Assembly: GCA_000824825.2 (NCBI GenBank)
Contig: LM655187.1
Location: forward strand, 30,534-89,883
DNA: 59,350 nt
Origin: Mesorhizobium sp. ORS 3324
GTDB taxonomy: Bacteria > Pseudomonadota > Alphaproteobacteria > Rhizobiales > Rhizobiaceae
Direction of reading: 5' to 3'
Position 1 is the stretch's first letter. Each line of letters starts with the position of its first letter. The notes under the pieces are model-generated. The model had not been told where the DNA came from. It made no database searches and saw nothing but the letters and a program-made list of their open reading frames with translations. A program made the translations under genes and the position numbers. Shown here in pieces: positions 11,023 to 18,812 of the stretch.

Positions 11023-11487
11023 ATGACCGAACGATCCGTCGTCCACTCTACATTCGTCATCGAGCGCGTCTATCCGGCGGCGCCCGAAAAGGTCTACTTC
11101 GCGCTCAGCGATCCGGCAGCCAAGAAGCGCTGGTTTTTCGATCTCGACAACCCGATGCCGAGCCGGCACGAGATGGACTTCCGCGTCGGCGGCAGGGAGG
11201 TGAATGCCGGTTGCCCGAGCGACGGTCAGATGCATTTCTACAACGCGGTCTATCAGGACATCGTGCCGAACCGGCGTATCGTCTACAGCTACGAGCTGCT
11301 GTTCGGCGAAACCCGGGTCTCGGTGTCGCTTGCCACCATCGAGCTCATCGCGGAAGGCAAGGGCACGCGACTTGTCCTGACGGAGCAGGGAGCGTTCTTC
11401 GACGGCCACGATGTGCCGGCCACGCGCGAGCATGGAACGGGCGAACTGCTCGACGCGCTTGGTGCGGCACTGGAACTGGCGACATGA
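11023..11487 (+). CDS. SRPBCC/AHSA1 family protein
   Basis: A 154-residue Bet v1-like (START/SRPBCC) protein of the activator-of-Hsp90-homologue-1 type. It begins with [20 protein letters not shown] and holds a KKRWFFD segment and a helix ending TGELLDAL. The fold is a hydrophobic cavity that binds small ligands; the ligand is unknown. The start at 11023 follows GAAGGAAG; the longer frame overlaps the ArsR gene. It is the last gene of the GST-ArsR-AHSA1 set. Confidence 0.9.
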   Translation: MTERSVVHSTFVIERVYPAAPEKVYFALSDPAAKKRWFFDLDNPMPSRHEMDFRVGGREVNAGCPSDGQMHFYNAVYQDIVPNRRIVYSYELLFGETRVSVSLATIELIAEGKGTRLVLTEQGAFFDGHDVPATREHGTGELLDALGAALELAT

Positions 11488-11492
11488 AGCAG

Positions 11493-11527
11493 TAGAGCGC
11501 TTCACCATTTCACTGAAACGGCGAGCC
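11493..11527. repeat. Partial palindromic repeat (TAGAGCGCTTCACC type)
   Basis: The sequence TAGAGCGCTTCACCATTTCA resembles one half of the 5715-5755 element and starts five bases after the AHSA1 stop codon. The second arm is degenerate (GAAACGGCGAGCC). Confidence 0.6.
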
Positions 11528-11596
11528 GCCCCCTCTGCCTGTCAAAGGCTTGGCGTATCGTCGCTGCATGGTAAAAGCCGGTCCAGCTAAGCAGTC

Positions 11597-11892
11597 CTAC
11601 TCCGCCGCGGCGACCAAATCACAGAAAACGAGCCGCGGCGGCGACTCAGCAGCGTCTCGAAGCGCTCCAACGCCTGCTTCACCGGCGGAGATGCGAGGTG
11701 CGCGTCACACGCCCCCGCGTCTCGATAGAGCTCGTAGACCACAAAGGCATTGGGATCCTCCTTCCGCCGATGCACGGCAGAAGGAATTGAAAGGCGCGCA
11801 TCTTTCCAGACATCCATGCCGCACGGCTTTCGTCGATGCGGCGGTACGCAGGGGCATTGCCACCGAGCATGGCTCCCCTGCTCAAGGGCCAA
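11597..11892 (-). pseudogene. Frameshifted antibiotic-biosynthesis-monooxygenase (ABM)-like gene
   Basis: The frame carries an ABM-domain core, EDPNAFVVYELYRDAGACDA followed by HLASPPVKQALERFETLLS, the strand-helix pattern seen in small ABM monooxygenases. At about 11640 the frame is lost. Read one base off it continues as SPPRLVFCDLVAAAE and stops at 11597-11599, a normal-looking C-terminus. The 5' half also lacks family similarity in any single frame, so at least one more lesion is likely. It follows the ArsR gene by two bases, as in intact ArsR-ABM operons. A sequencing error cannot be excluded for the single-base lesion. Confidence 0.6.
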
Positions 11893-11894
11893 GA

Positions 11895-12170
11895 CTATTC
11901 CCCCGGCGCCGTTTCCCAGAACTGGTCGAGCCAGATGTTGAGCCTGAGGAAGCCGGCGCTGCTGACAGTATAGACGCGCCTTGTGCCTTCGGCCTTGGCG
12001 TTGACCAGGCCGGCTTCGAGCAGGACTTTCAGATGCTGGGAAACGGCCGGGCGTGAAACGGGCAAACCGGCTGCCAATTCGTTCACTGTCTTGGGACCGC
12101 GGCGGAGCTCTTCCAAGAGATAACGCCGGTTGGGATCGGCTATCGCCATGAAGGCGTCGGAAAACATCAT
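11895..12170 (-). CDS. ArsR family transcriptional regulator
   Basis: A 91-residue winged-helix regulator: FMAIADPNRRYLLEELRRG, then VNELAAGLPVSRPAVSQHLK as helix-turn-helix and a wing with EGTRRVYTVSSAG. It has no cysteine metal site. The C-terminal LNIWLDQFWE helix is typical of ArsR proteins linked to AHSA1 or ABM genes. Here the downstream partner (11597-11892) appears broken, so the regulator may now have only itself or distant targets. Met8 is an alternative start. Confidence 0.9.
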   Translation of the reverse strand: MMFSDAFMAIADPNRRYLLEELRRGPKTVNELAAGLPVSRPAVSQHLKVLLEAGLVNAKAEGTRRVYTVSSAGFLRLNIWLDQFWETAPGE

Positions 12171-12201
12171 GCTTTATTTGTGAGGCAAAGTTTTCTAAAT
12201 C

Positions 12202-13449
12202 TCAACTATCGGTTTCAACCTTTCTGCGCGGATCGAGCCGCAAGGCTTCCGGCGTGACGGCGCGGTCGGCCGGCTGCGTCTTGAAGGCGTCGCGGTTTTC
12301 GATCGGCACCGGCGCGCGGGCCTGGATGCGCAGCAGCGTGTAGCCGGCGAGGCAAAGATGCGCGAAGGCGGTTGCGAGGAAGAGCGCTTCGGGACGCATC
12401 CAGCCCATCAGGGCGGCCGCAAGCAGCGGCCCGATCATGGTGCCGAAGCCGTAAAGCAGAAGCAGGCCGCCCGAGACCTTGACGAAATCCTCGGCGCGGG
12501 CGTGGTCGTTGGCATGCGCGACGGCGATCGAATAGAGCGTGTAGGCGAAGGCGCCATAGGCGGCCGTCAGCACGATGACGAAGACGCCCGAATGCGGTGC
12601 GAACAGGAAGATCAGCACGGCGAACAGCGCCGCGCCGAAGGCGGCGCCGGCGAGCACGAAGCGGCGGTCGGTGGTGTCGGAAAGCCGCCCCGCCGGAAGC
12701 TGCATGGCCGCGCCGGCGATGACCACGAGGCTCATCATCAGCGCGATCTCGGCGGTGGAGATGCCGATGCGGGCGCCATAGACGGCGCCGAGCGTGCCCC
12801 AGGCGCCATTGGCGATGCCGATCAAAACGCAGGCCACCGCCGACACCGGCGAATTGGCGTAGAGACCTTTGACGTCGAGCTTGACGTCCTGCAGCGGCTT
12901 CGGGCTCGACTGCGTCGAAACGGCGGTCGGGATGAGCGACAGGCAAAATAGGATGCCGGTGATCATGAACAGCGAGGCCGATCTCACGTCGCCGCCGGCG
13001 ACGATCATCTGGCCGCCCATGATCGAGGCATAGGTGACCATCATATAGAGGCCGAAGACGGTGCCGCGGTTTTCATTGGTGGCCTTCTCGTTCAGCCAGC
13101 TTTCGATGACCATGAAGGCGCCGGCCATGGTGAAGCCGGTAAAGGCGCGCAGCAGGATCCAGAAATACTCGTCGATGATGAGGCCGGTGAGCAGCGCGAT
13201 GATCGCGCCCGATGCGGCGAAGGCGCCGAAGGCCCGGACATGGCCGGCGCGGCGCACGAGGCGTGGCGCGAAGAAGCAGCCGGTGACGAAGCCGCCGGCC
13301 CAGGCCGTGCCCATCAGGCCGAGCGAAGCGGTCGAGAATCCTTCCACTTGTCCGCGCAGCGGGAGCAGCAGGCCGTGCAGGCCCGACGCCGCCAGCAGGA
13401 ACGCGGTGCCGCGCAGCAGCGAGAGGATCGGTCGGTAGGTTGCGAACAT
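12202..13449 (-). CDS. MFS transporter
   Basis: A 415-residue major facilitator permease with twelve predicted membrane segments. Loop 2-3 carries GFVTGCFFAPRLVRRAGHVR and loop 8-9 has LPAGRLSDTTDRR, the paired MFS loop signatures. A hydrophilic tail of about 40 residues follows the last helix. It resembles the YcaD/YfkF-like subgroup, but the substrate cannot be called. The start at 13449 (Met-Phe-Ala-Thr-Tyr) was chosen over an upstream Met that would add a charged stretch. No regulator is adjacent. Confidence 0.9.
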   Translation of the reverse strand: MFATYRPILSLLRGTAFLLAASGLHGLLLPLRGQVEGFSTASLGLMGTAWAGGFVTGCFFAPRLVRRAGHVRAFGAFAASGAIIALLTGLIIDEYFWILLRAFTGFTMAGAFMVIESWLNEKATNENRGTVFGLYMMVTYASIMGGQMIVAGGDVRSASLFMITGILFCLSLIPTAVSTQSSPKPLQDVKLDVKGLYANSPVSAVACVLIGIANGAWGTLGAVYGARIGISTAEIALMMSLVVIAGAAMQLPAGRLSDTTDRRFVLAGAAFGAALFAVLIFLFAPHSGVFVIVLTAAYGAFAYTLYSIAVAHANDHARAEDFVKVSGGLLLLYGFGTMIGPLLAAALMGWMRPEALFLATAFAHLCLAGYTLLRIQARAPVPIENRDAFKTQPADRAVTPEALRLDPRRKVETDS

Positions 13450-13534
13450 GGGGCTGATCCGGCTGGGAATCTCGGGGCGCAGGTCTGGCGGCCGCATTCA
13501 GGCTTTTCCGGGGCGAGCAGGCACGCCGCCGGGA

Positions 13535-13729
13535 TTATCCTCTGCGAAACAGTGCCTCTGCGGCGGATTTGGTAGCGCCCTTGGTTGCCCGCTCGGCCTC
13601 GAGCCTGGCGATCTCTTCGCGCAGCAGGGCAATGCGCTCCGATAATTCGTCGACGGACAGCAGCGAGAGATCCTGGCCGATCTCATGCGGGCGCGGCTTC
13701 TTCCTGGGTTCGTCGTCGAAGATCGCCAT
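13535..13729 (-). CDS. DUF1192 family protein
   Basis: A 64-residue protein with MAIFDDEPRKKPRPHEIGQD followed by LSVDELSERIALLREEIARL, the DUF1192 pattern widespread in alphaproteobacteria. The second half is a probable short coiled coil. The function is unknown. A GGGAGGAG ribosome site precedes the start at 13729, which is why I preferred it to the much longer frame that runs upstream through the quinone oxidoreductase gene. It is divergent from that gene. Confidence 0.9.
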   Translation of the reverse strand: MAIFDDEPRKKPRPHEIGQDLSLLSVDELSERIALLREEIARLEAERATKGATKSAAEALFRRG

Positions 13730-13840
13730 CGTCGCTCCTCCCTCAATTGGCCATTTGCCTGATTTGGCAATCAGCATACATAGGGCAAGGGCGCCGATGC
13801 AAACGGCCGGCCACCAACCGGCACAGGGAGACGGGACACC

Positions 13841-14851
13841 ATGGCAAGCGGACAGACGATTCCGGCGAAGATGACGGCGATCGCAATCTCGCAGCCCGGC
13901 GGTCCCAGGGTGCTGAAGCCCGAGACGCGCGACGTGCCTACGCCCGGTCCCGGCGAGATCCTCATCCGCGTGCACGCCGCCGGCGTCAACAGGCCGGACG
14001 TGCAGCAGCGCAAGGGCGCCTATCCGCCACCGCCGGGCGCCTCGGACCTGCCCGGCCTCGAGGCGGCCGGCGAGGTCGCGGCGCTCGGCGACGAGATTTC
14101 GCGCTGGCGCATCGGCGACCGGGTCTGCGCGCTGACGCCGGGCGGCGGCTATGCCGAATATGTCAAGGTGCATGCCGGCAGCGTGCTGCCGATCCCGGCC
14201 GGCTTCACCTATTCGGAGGCCGCCGCCGTGCCGGAGAACTATTTCACCGTCTGGCACAATGTGTTCGAACGCGGCGGGCTGAAGAAGGGCGAGACGCTGC
14301 TCGTCCATGGCGGCTCGTCCGGCATCGGCACCACCGCCATACAGCTGGCGTCGGCCTTCGGCGCTTATGTCATCACGACCGCCGGCAGCAAGGAGAAATG
14401 CGACGCCTGCCTGAAGCTCGGCGCCGACCGGGCGATCAATTACCGCGAGCAGGATTTTGTCGCCGAGGTCAAGGACGCGACCGCTGGCCGGGGCGCTGAC
14501 GTCATCCTCGACATGGTGGGCGGAGACTATGTCGCGCGCAACTATGATGCAGCGGCGACCGAAGGGCGTATCGTCCAGATCGCCGTCCAGGCCGGTGCGG
14601 TCGCAAGCGCCGACTTCGCAAAGCTCATGGTCAAGCGCCTTGTCCATACCGGCTCGACGCTCAGGCCGCGCACCGTCGAATTCAAGGCGGCCATCGCGGC
14701 TGCTCTTGAGGCACAGGTTTGGCCGCTGCTCGGCACGCGCAAGGTGGCGCCGGTCATGGACATGATCTTCCCGCTGACGGAAGCCTGGCGGGCGCATGAG
14801 CGGATGGAAGAGGGCGAGCATATCGGCAAGGTCGTGCTCGACGTCGGCTAG
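13841..14851 (+). CDS. NAD(P)H-quinone oxidoreductase (zinc-free MDR family)
   Basis: A 336-residue medium-chain dehydrogenase/reductase of the quinone oxidoreductase (PIG3/TP53I3-like) group. A GroES-like N-terminal domain has HAAGVNRPDVQQRKGAYPPP and PGLEAAGEV. The Rossmann domain carries VHGGSSGIGTTAIQLA, with the AxxGxxG-type NADPH motif near 160-170. There are no zinc-ligand cysteines, as expected for this class. It reduces quinones or enones with NADPH. It is transcribed singly and divergently from the DUF1192 gene. Confidence 0.92.
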   Translation: MASGQTIPAKMTAIAISQPGGPRVLKPETRDVPTPGPGEILIRVHAAGVNRPDVQQRKGAYPPPPGASDLPGLEAAGEVAALGDEISRWRIGDRVCALTPGGGYAEYVKVHAGSVLPIPAGFTYSEAAAVPENYFTVWHNVFERGGLKKGETLLVHGGSSGIGTTAIQLASAFGAYVITTAGSKEKCDACLKLGADRAINYREQDFVAEVKDATAGRGADVILDMVGGDYVARNYDAAATEGRIVQIAVQAGAVASADFAKLMVKRLVHTGSTLRPRTVEFKAAIAAALEAQVWPLLGTRKVAPVMDMIFPLTEAWRAHERMEEGEHIGKVVLDVG

Positions 14852-14943
14852 GATACGCCGATATTCAGGTGATCCCGGCCTGAGCTGAACCTCGACCCAT
14901 CCCTGGGTCTGGCATCGCCAGCGACAGGTTCAATAATGCTTAA

Positions 14944-14958
14944 TGTTGCATTGCAACA
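14944..14958. promoter_or_regulatory. 15-bp palindrome upstream of DUF1127 gene
   Basis: The perfect dyad TGTTGCA-T-TGCAACA sits 100 bp before the DUF1127 start. A further ATGCATTG follows. It is probably an operator; the factor is unknown. Confidence 0.45.
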
Positions 14959-15057
14959 AATGCATTGCCGTTATGCAAAAGCGTCCGTTCAATTCGTAGG
15001 CAAGGGTGCCTATTTACGCGGCATCGAAACGATTGATCCCACGAATGGAGGACTGAA

Positions 15058-15198
15058 ATGAACCCGATCCGCGCTTTCCGCAACTGGCGTCTGTACAACG
15101 AGACCGTGCGTGAGCTGAACCGTCTCAATGCCCGTCAGCTGAACGACCTCGGCATCAACCGCGCCGACATCGAGAAGATCGCCCGCCAGGCTCTTTGA
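15058..15198 (+). CDS. DUF1127 mini-protein
   Basis: A 46-residue, Arg/Asn-rich protein, too short for ordinary gene callers. It reads MNPIRAFRNWRLYNETVREL and ends LGINRADIEKIARQAL, the DUF1127 signature (LxxLGIxRxDI). A GGAGG ribosome site lies seven bases upstream. DUF1127 proteins in rhizobia and Agrobacterium are stress- or growth-phase-regulated and have been linked to RNA turnover and phosphate/carbon adaptation; the role here is unproven. It is followed by a strong terminator. Confidence 0.9.
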   Translation: MNPIRAFRNWRLYNETVRELNRLNARQLNDLGINRADIEKIARQAL

Positions 15199-15278
15199 TT
15201 TCAAGCGCGACCCGGCCGCACGGCCGGGCCTGCGACCTGGAAGCCAGAGCCGTCGCAGACGCTTGCTCGTCTCCGGTT

Positions 15279-15318
15279 CCGAACCCGCTGGACCCCGTCC
15301 AGCGGGTTTTGTCTTTTT
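15279..15318 (+). terminator. Rho-independent terminator after DUF1127 gene
   Basis: The stem AACCCGCTGGA/TCCAGCGGGTT with a short loop is followed by TTGTCTTTTT. A second GC hairpin (CCCGGCCG/CGGCCGGG) lies closer to the stop, at about 15211-15228. Confidence 0.88.
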
Positions 15319-15349
15319 GGAGCTGCGGGGCAGCTTCTTCCCAAAAACA

Positions 15350-15378
15350 TTGCGAAATCGCGACGGAGCGTCTATATA
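15350..15378 (+). promoter_or_regulatory. Sigma-70-type promoter of trcR
   Basis: The -35 TTGCGA (15350-15355) and -10 TATATA (15373-15378) are separated by 17 bp. The short leader then holds a GGTGG...CCACC hairpin and a CCCGCG...CGCGGG hairpin before the start at 15457. Confidence 0.65.
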
Positions 15379-15456
15379 GGCCGCGAATTTCCCATTTTGG
15401 TGGCTCTAAAACCACCGCCCGCGCGGGAACGCGGGCGAACGAGAAGGATTTTTGAT

Positions 15457-16152
15457 ATGGCCAATACGCTGCTGATGCCCAAGGCGACCGCCGTCTGGCT
15501 GGTCGACAACACCGCCCTCTCCTTCGAGCAGATCGCTCAGTTCTGCGGGCTGCATCCGCTGGAGGTCAAGGCCATCGCCGACGGCGAGTCAGCGCAGGGC
15601 ATCAAGGGGATGGACCCGATCATCACCGGCCAGCTCACCCGCGACGAGATCGCGCGCGGCGAAAAGGACCCGAACCATCGGCTGAAACTGTCCGACCCCA
15701 AGGTGCGGGTGCCGGAATCGAAGCGCAAGGGTCCCCGCTACACCCCGCTGTCGAAGCGTCAGGACCGGCCGAACGCCATCCTCTGGCTGGTGCGTAACCA
15801 TCCCGAGCTCAAGGACGCGCAGATCGCGCGCCTCGTCGGCACCACCAAGTCGACGATCGAGCAGATCCGCGAGCGCCGGCACTGGAACTCGGCCAATCTG
15901 CAGCCGATGGATCCGGTGACGCTCGGCCTCACCTCGCAGATCGACCTCGACATGGAAGTCAACCGCGCCTCGCGCGGCCGCGAGCAGGCGCAGCCGGTCG
16001 CTGGCGACACGCTGCTGCCGGCGGCGCTGACCGAAAGGCTGACGCCGGCTCCCGAGAAGCCGAAGGACGAGGAACAGGAGCTCGATCCCAACGCCGTCTT
16101 CGCCAAGCTTTCGGCGCTGAAGTCGAAGGACAAGAAAGACGACGAGGAGTAA
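15457..16152 (+). CDS. trcR: DUF1013 family cell-cycle regulator TrcR
   Basis: A 231-residue member of DUF1013, the family named TrcR from work in Caulobacter, where it tracks with RNA polymerase and affects the cell cycle. Two HTH-like segments are visible: AVWLVDNTALSFEQIAQFCG near the N-terminus and LVRNHPELKDAQIARLVGTT near 110-130. A charged tail rich in Lys/Glu/Asp (about 190-231) follows. The start at 15457 follows a GAGAAGGA ribosome site. It is monocistronic, with its own good promoter. Function here rests on family membership only. Confidence 0.9.
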   Translation: MANTLLMPKATAVWLVDNTALSFEQIAQFCGLHPLEVKAIADGESAQGIKGMDPIITGQLTRDEIARGEKDPNHRLKLSDPKVRVPESKRKGPRYTPLSKRQDRPNAILWLVRNHPELKDAQIARLVGTTKSTIEQIRERRHWNSANLQPMDPVTLGLTSQIDLDMEVNRASRGREQAQPVAGDTLLPAALTERLTPAPEKPKDEEQELDPNAVFAKLSALKSKDKKDDEE

Positions 16153-16154
16153 GC

Positions 16155-16407
16155 ACCCTTCCCCCTCCCCTTGTGGGGTGAGCGGCCGGTTCGCGAAGCG
16201 AATTCATCGTGCCGGTGGCACGATGAAAGGCCGGCGAACGCCGGGACGCTGCGAAGCAGCGGGGTCCCGGCCGGACTGGATCGGCGCGCAGCGCCGAGAG
16301 GGTGGTGTTGGAAGAAATGAGGCGTTGGTGTTCCCTGGAACACCCCCTCATCCGGCCGAGCGAAGCTCGGCCACCTTCTCCCACAACAAGGGAGAAGGAA
16401 AGGGGGC
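16155..16407. repeat. Composite intergenic repeat with several hairpins
   Basis: Non-coding 250 bp made of nested inverted repeats: CTCCCCTTGTGGGG at the start, TCATCGTGCC/GGCACGATGA, CCGGGACGCTGC/GCAGCGGGGTCCCGG and CGGCCGAGC/GCTCGGCC, then TCTCCC...GGGAGA at the end. It lies between convergent trcR and the WYL regulator, and resembles mosaic rhizobial intergenic elements. Confidence 0.7.
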
Positions 16408-17127
16408 CTAGCTCCGCGCCGCGCGGTCCGGCGCCATGCCGTAATCCTCGCTGCGTTCCACCGCGCGATAGAAGTCGGCAAGCTGCTTGCCGCGCTCCGG
16501 CTTGTAGATGCGGCCGGCGATGACCACCGAGGCGATACGGTCGATGCGGAAGGCGCGAAAATCGTCGCGCATCTCGCACCAGGCGACCAACGTCCAGACC
16601 TTGCCCCAGAACCACAGTCCCAACGGCCTGATGTCGCGGGCGGTGCTGCGGCCGGCCTCGTCCGAATAGTCGATGGTCAGAACCTGGCGCTTCTCGATGG
16701 CGCGCTCGATCAGGTCGATGGCCTCGCGCGCGGCGTCGCTCACCACCCACATCGGCGTATGGATCTCGGTGCGGGCGATACGATCCTTCTCGGCGTCGGG
16801 CAGTACCGCGCCAATCTTGACCAGCGCCTCGTCTGCCGCTCTTGCCATGGCGGCGCCGCCGAAGGCGCGCACCATGCGGGCGCCGGCAACCAGCGCCACG
16901 ATCTCGTCACGCGTGAACATCAGCGGAGGAAGGTCGAAACCCTCCCTCATCATGTAGCCGACGCCGGCTTCGCCGTCGATCGGCACGCCGGTCGACTGCA
17001 GGTCGGCTATGTCGCGATAGATGGTCCGCTCGGAAACCTCGAGCCACGTGCCGAGCTTCTGCGCCGTGACCAGCCGGCCTCCGCGCAGATGCTGCACGAT
17101 CTGGAAGAGCCTGTCCGCGCGGCGCAT
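16408..17127 (-). CDS. YafY/WYL family transcriptional regulator
   Basis: A 239-residue regulator. The N-terminal HTH (about 1-60) has MRRADRLFQIVQHLRGGRLV and VSERTIYRDIADLQSTGVPI. A WYL-type domain (about 135-235) contains RDIRPLGLWFWGKVWTLVAW and RAFRIDRIASV; the canonical Trp-Tyr-Leu is replaced by Trp-Thr-Leu. Proteins of this type act as repressors or activators that sense an oligonucleotide or other ligand. The start at 17127 is the family start; a longer frame exists upstream. A perfect 30-bp dyad lies 84 bp upstream and recurs before the next gene. Confidence 0.92.
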   Translation of the reverse strand: MRRADRLFQIVQHLRGGRLVTAQKLGTWLEVSERTIYRDIADLQSTGVPIDGEAGVGYMMREGFDLPPLMFTRDEIVALVAGARMVRAFGGAAMARAADEALVKIGAVLPDAEKDRIARTEIHTPMWVVSDAAREAIDLIERAIEKRQVLTIDYSDEAGRSTARDIRPLGLWFWGKVWTLVAWCEMRDDFRAFRIDRIASVVIAGRIYKPERGKQLADFYRAVERSEDYGMAPDRAARS

Positions 17128-17210
17128 CGTCTGACCCCTTGGCTTCGGTTCTATGCAACCCGCGGTCCCCAAACCGGTTCCCGCGGGTTCGAGGCTGCTT
17201 CAATAACGCA

Positions 17211-17240
17211 AGCCTCCTGACAACATACTGTCAGGAGGCT
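17211..17240. promoter_or_regulatory. Dyad operator 1 (TGACA-N6-TGTCA) upstream of WYL regulator
   Basis: A perfect 12-bp inverted repeat (AGCCTCCTGACA / TGTCAGGAGGCT) has a six-base spacer. There is no T run, so a terminator is unlikely. The core matches operator 2 at 17557-17580. Confidence 0.75.
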
Positions 17241-17349
17241 GCGGCGAATCCAGTCGGCAGCAGCAGCATCTTTCCTAAAACGCGGCATATCGACCGGCAA
17301 TACATCTGGGCACGGCACGGCCTCTGTCCAAGTCGTGCCTCGAAAAATT

Positions 17350-17514
17350 TCAGTTCTCACGCACGCGGCCGTCGTAGAGGTCCGGCCAACCGATGTCCTT
17401 GCGGATGTCGGCCGGCAAAGTGTTCAGGAAACGCTGGGTGCGGATCTCGTTCCGCACGGTGCGGATCCTGCCGACATAGTGCTGCACGCTGCGCAATATC
17501 GTAAAACCGTTCAT
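17350..17514 (-). CDS. Small basic DUF1127-like protein
   Basis: A 54-residue protein: MNGFTILRSVQHYVGRIRTV, then RNEIRTQRFLNTLPADIRKD and IGWPDLYDGRVREN. The segment FLNTLPADIRKDIGWPD is the compact helix seen at the C-terminus of DUF1127-like rhizobial mini-proteins. A GAGGAG ribosome site precedes the ATG at 17514. Operator 2 lies 42 bp upstream of the start, the same dyad that precedes the WYL regulator, so the two are probably co-regulated. The function is unknown. Confidence 0.8.
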   Translation of the reverse strand: MNGFTILRSVQHYVGRIRTVRNEIRTQRFLNTLPADIRKDIGWPDLYDGRVREN

Positions 17515-17556
17515 GACCTGGCTCCTCTTTTTCGATGGAAGGAGTATCTCACACCC

Positions 17557-17580
17557 CTGCTGACAGCAGTCTGTCAGGAG
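17557..17580. promoter_or_regulatory. Dyad operator 2 (TGACA-N6-TGTCA) upstream of small basic protein
   Basis: CTGCTGACAG-CAGT-CTGTCAGGAG has the same TGACA-N6-TGTCA geometry and flanks as the dyad at 17211-17240. A lone half-site TTGTCAGGAG is at 17641-17650. Confidence 0.72.
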
Positions 17581-17706
17581 CTTGGCAGCACGCCGGAGCG
17601 GGCGCGGGAAAGCTTCGCGAAGCGACGAATGACCGGTCGTTTGTCAGGAGAGATGCGGCTGCGAGAACCGCTTTGACAGCCGCCGAAGATGCTGGTCAAA
17701 GGCGGC

Positions 17707-17868
17707 ATGACGAAACTTCTCGCCCTGGTCATCATCGGCATCATGCTCATCCAGATCATCAAGCCGCTCGGCTGGCCCGGGCTGAAGCGCCGCGGCGATT
17801 TCTGGAAGCTGGCGCTGCTTGCCATGGCCGCGATCTCGCTGGCGGCCGTGCTTGGGCACTGGGCCTGA
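17707..17868 (+). CDS. Small two-helix membrane protein
   Basis: A 53-residue protein not resembling a shadow frame: MTKLLALVIIGIMLIQIIKP forms one membrane segment, a LGWPGLKRRGDFWK loop follows, and LALLAMAAISLAAVLGHW is the second. The loop is positively charged, suggesting both termini face the periplasm. An in-frame ATG at 17689 could extend it by six residues. It lies between a WYL regulon half-site (17641-17650) and the convergent DUF899 gene. The function is unknown. Confidence 0.72.
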   Translation: MTKLLALVIIGIMLIQIIKPLGWPGLKRRGDFWKLALLAMAAISLAAVLGHWA

Positions 17869-17913
17869 GCTCAGGCGCGGACGGCCTGCGAATGGCAGCT
17901 GCTGCGTGGCCGG

Positions 17914-18654
17914 TCAGTCGCAGCAGTCCGGCCTGTCGTTGCCCTTATCCTGATATTCGTCGTGCAACCGCACCCAGTCCATCAGGCCGTGATAGGGGCC
18001 GGTCTCGTCGCGGCCCTTCGGCGTCATGTCGAGATAGTGGTAGGCGCCGATCAGCGCATCGCCGCCGCGGGCGCGCGACAGGAAGGTGAGGAAGATGTCG
18101 CCGCATTCGTCGCGATAGAAGACGCTGGTGCCCGGCAGGTCCTTCGATTTCAGCGGGCGCTTCTCGAAATTGTAGACGGTGTCGCCGGCCGCGATCTGCC
18201 TGTCGGTAAAGGAGACCTGCATGTCGAAATTGAAATCCGACGCGTAGGACGACACCCAGTCGAATTTCCAGCCCATGCGCTGTTTGTAGGGCAGAAGCTC
18301 GACCAGCGGCGCCCGCGAGACGACGACCAGCGACACGTCGTGGTGCTTGAGATGCTGGTTGGCGCCGTCGATGTGGTCCGCCAGGAACGAGCAGCCCTCG
18401 CAGCGATGGTCGGAGCCCGGCGTCATCATGAAATGATAGACGATGAGCTGGCTTTTGCCGGCGAACAGCTCGGCAAGACGCTTCGGCCCCTGCTCGCTTT
18501 CGAAGACATAGTCCTTGCGCAGCTTGAGCCAGGGCAGTTGCCGCCGCTCTGCAGCGATGCGGTCGCGAAGCCGCGTCAGCTCCTTCTCGCGCTCGAGATG
18601 CCTTCTGTGTGCCTCGAACCAGTCCTCCCGCGAAACCACGGCATTGCGATGCAT
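17914..18654 (-). CDS. DUF899 family thioredoxin-like protein
   Basis: A 246-residue DUF899 protein with a predicted thioredoxin-like fold. LAELFAGKSQLIVYHFMMTP is followed by GSDHRCEGCSFLADHIDGAN, which provides the CxxC pair. TSVFYRDECGDIFLTF and YHYLDMTPKGRDE are typical of the family. The enzymatic role is not established. The start at 18654 (Met-His-Arg-Asn-Ala) is the normal family start; upstream in-frame codons are non-homologous. The C-terminus ends Cys-Cys-Asp. WYL regulators are often found beside such genes, but direct control is only inferred. Confidence 0.9.
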   Translation of the reverse strand: MHRNAVVSREDWFEAHRRHLEREKELTRLRDRIAAERRQLPWLKLRKDYVFESEQGPKRLAELFAGKSQLIVYHFMMTPGSDHRCEGCSFLADHIDGANQHLKHHDVSLVVVSRAPLVELLPYKQRMGWKFDWVSSYASDFNFDMQVSFTDRQIAAGDTVYNFEKRPLKSKDLPGTSVFYRDECGDIFLTFLSRARGGDALIGAYHYLDMTPKGRDETGPYHGLMDWVRLHDEYQDKGNDRPDCCD

Positions 18655-18758
18655 GACTATCTCCTGTCCTCTCCTGCCAAGGACGTTCGACATCGGCGCC
18701 ATCCGACATGGTGGGCCGGCTTTCCGACGCAGCATCAGAAGTGGGGATGGCGGTCGCG

Positions 18759-18790
18759 AAAAACAAAACCCGGGCGAAGGCCCGGGCTAA
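18759..18790 (-). terminator. Rho-independent terminator of fbaB
   Basis: On the minus strand the stem CCCGGGCC-TTC-GCCCGGG is followed by TTTTGTTTTT. It lies about 22 bases after the fbaB stop. Confidence 0.9.
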
Positions 18791-18812
18791 GACGTTGGCG
18801 TGGCAGCCAGGA

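Noticed and set aside
16155..16407. Possible short genes in the trcR-WYL gap
   Set aside because: Open frames run through nested inverted repeats typical of non-coding rhizobial elements.
17211..17240. Possible terminator between the 54-codon gene and the WYL regulator
   Set aside because: The hairpin lacks a T run on either strand, and the same dyad recurs upstream of another gene, which favours an operator.
17151..17360. Minus-strand frame of 69 codons covering dyad operator 1
   Set aside because: No ribosome site or family similarity; the region is better explained as the promoter of the WYL regulator.
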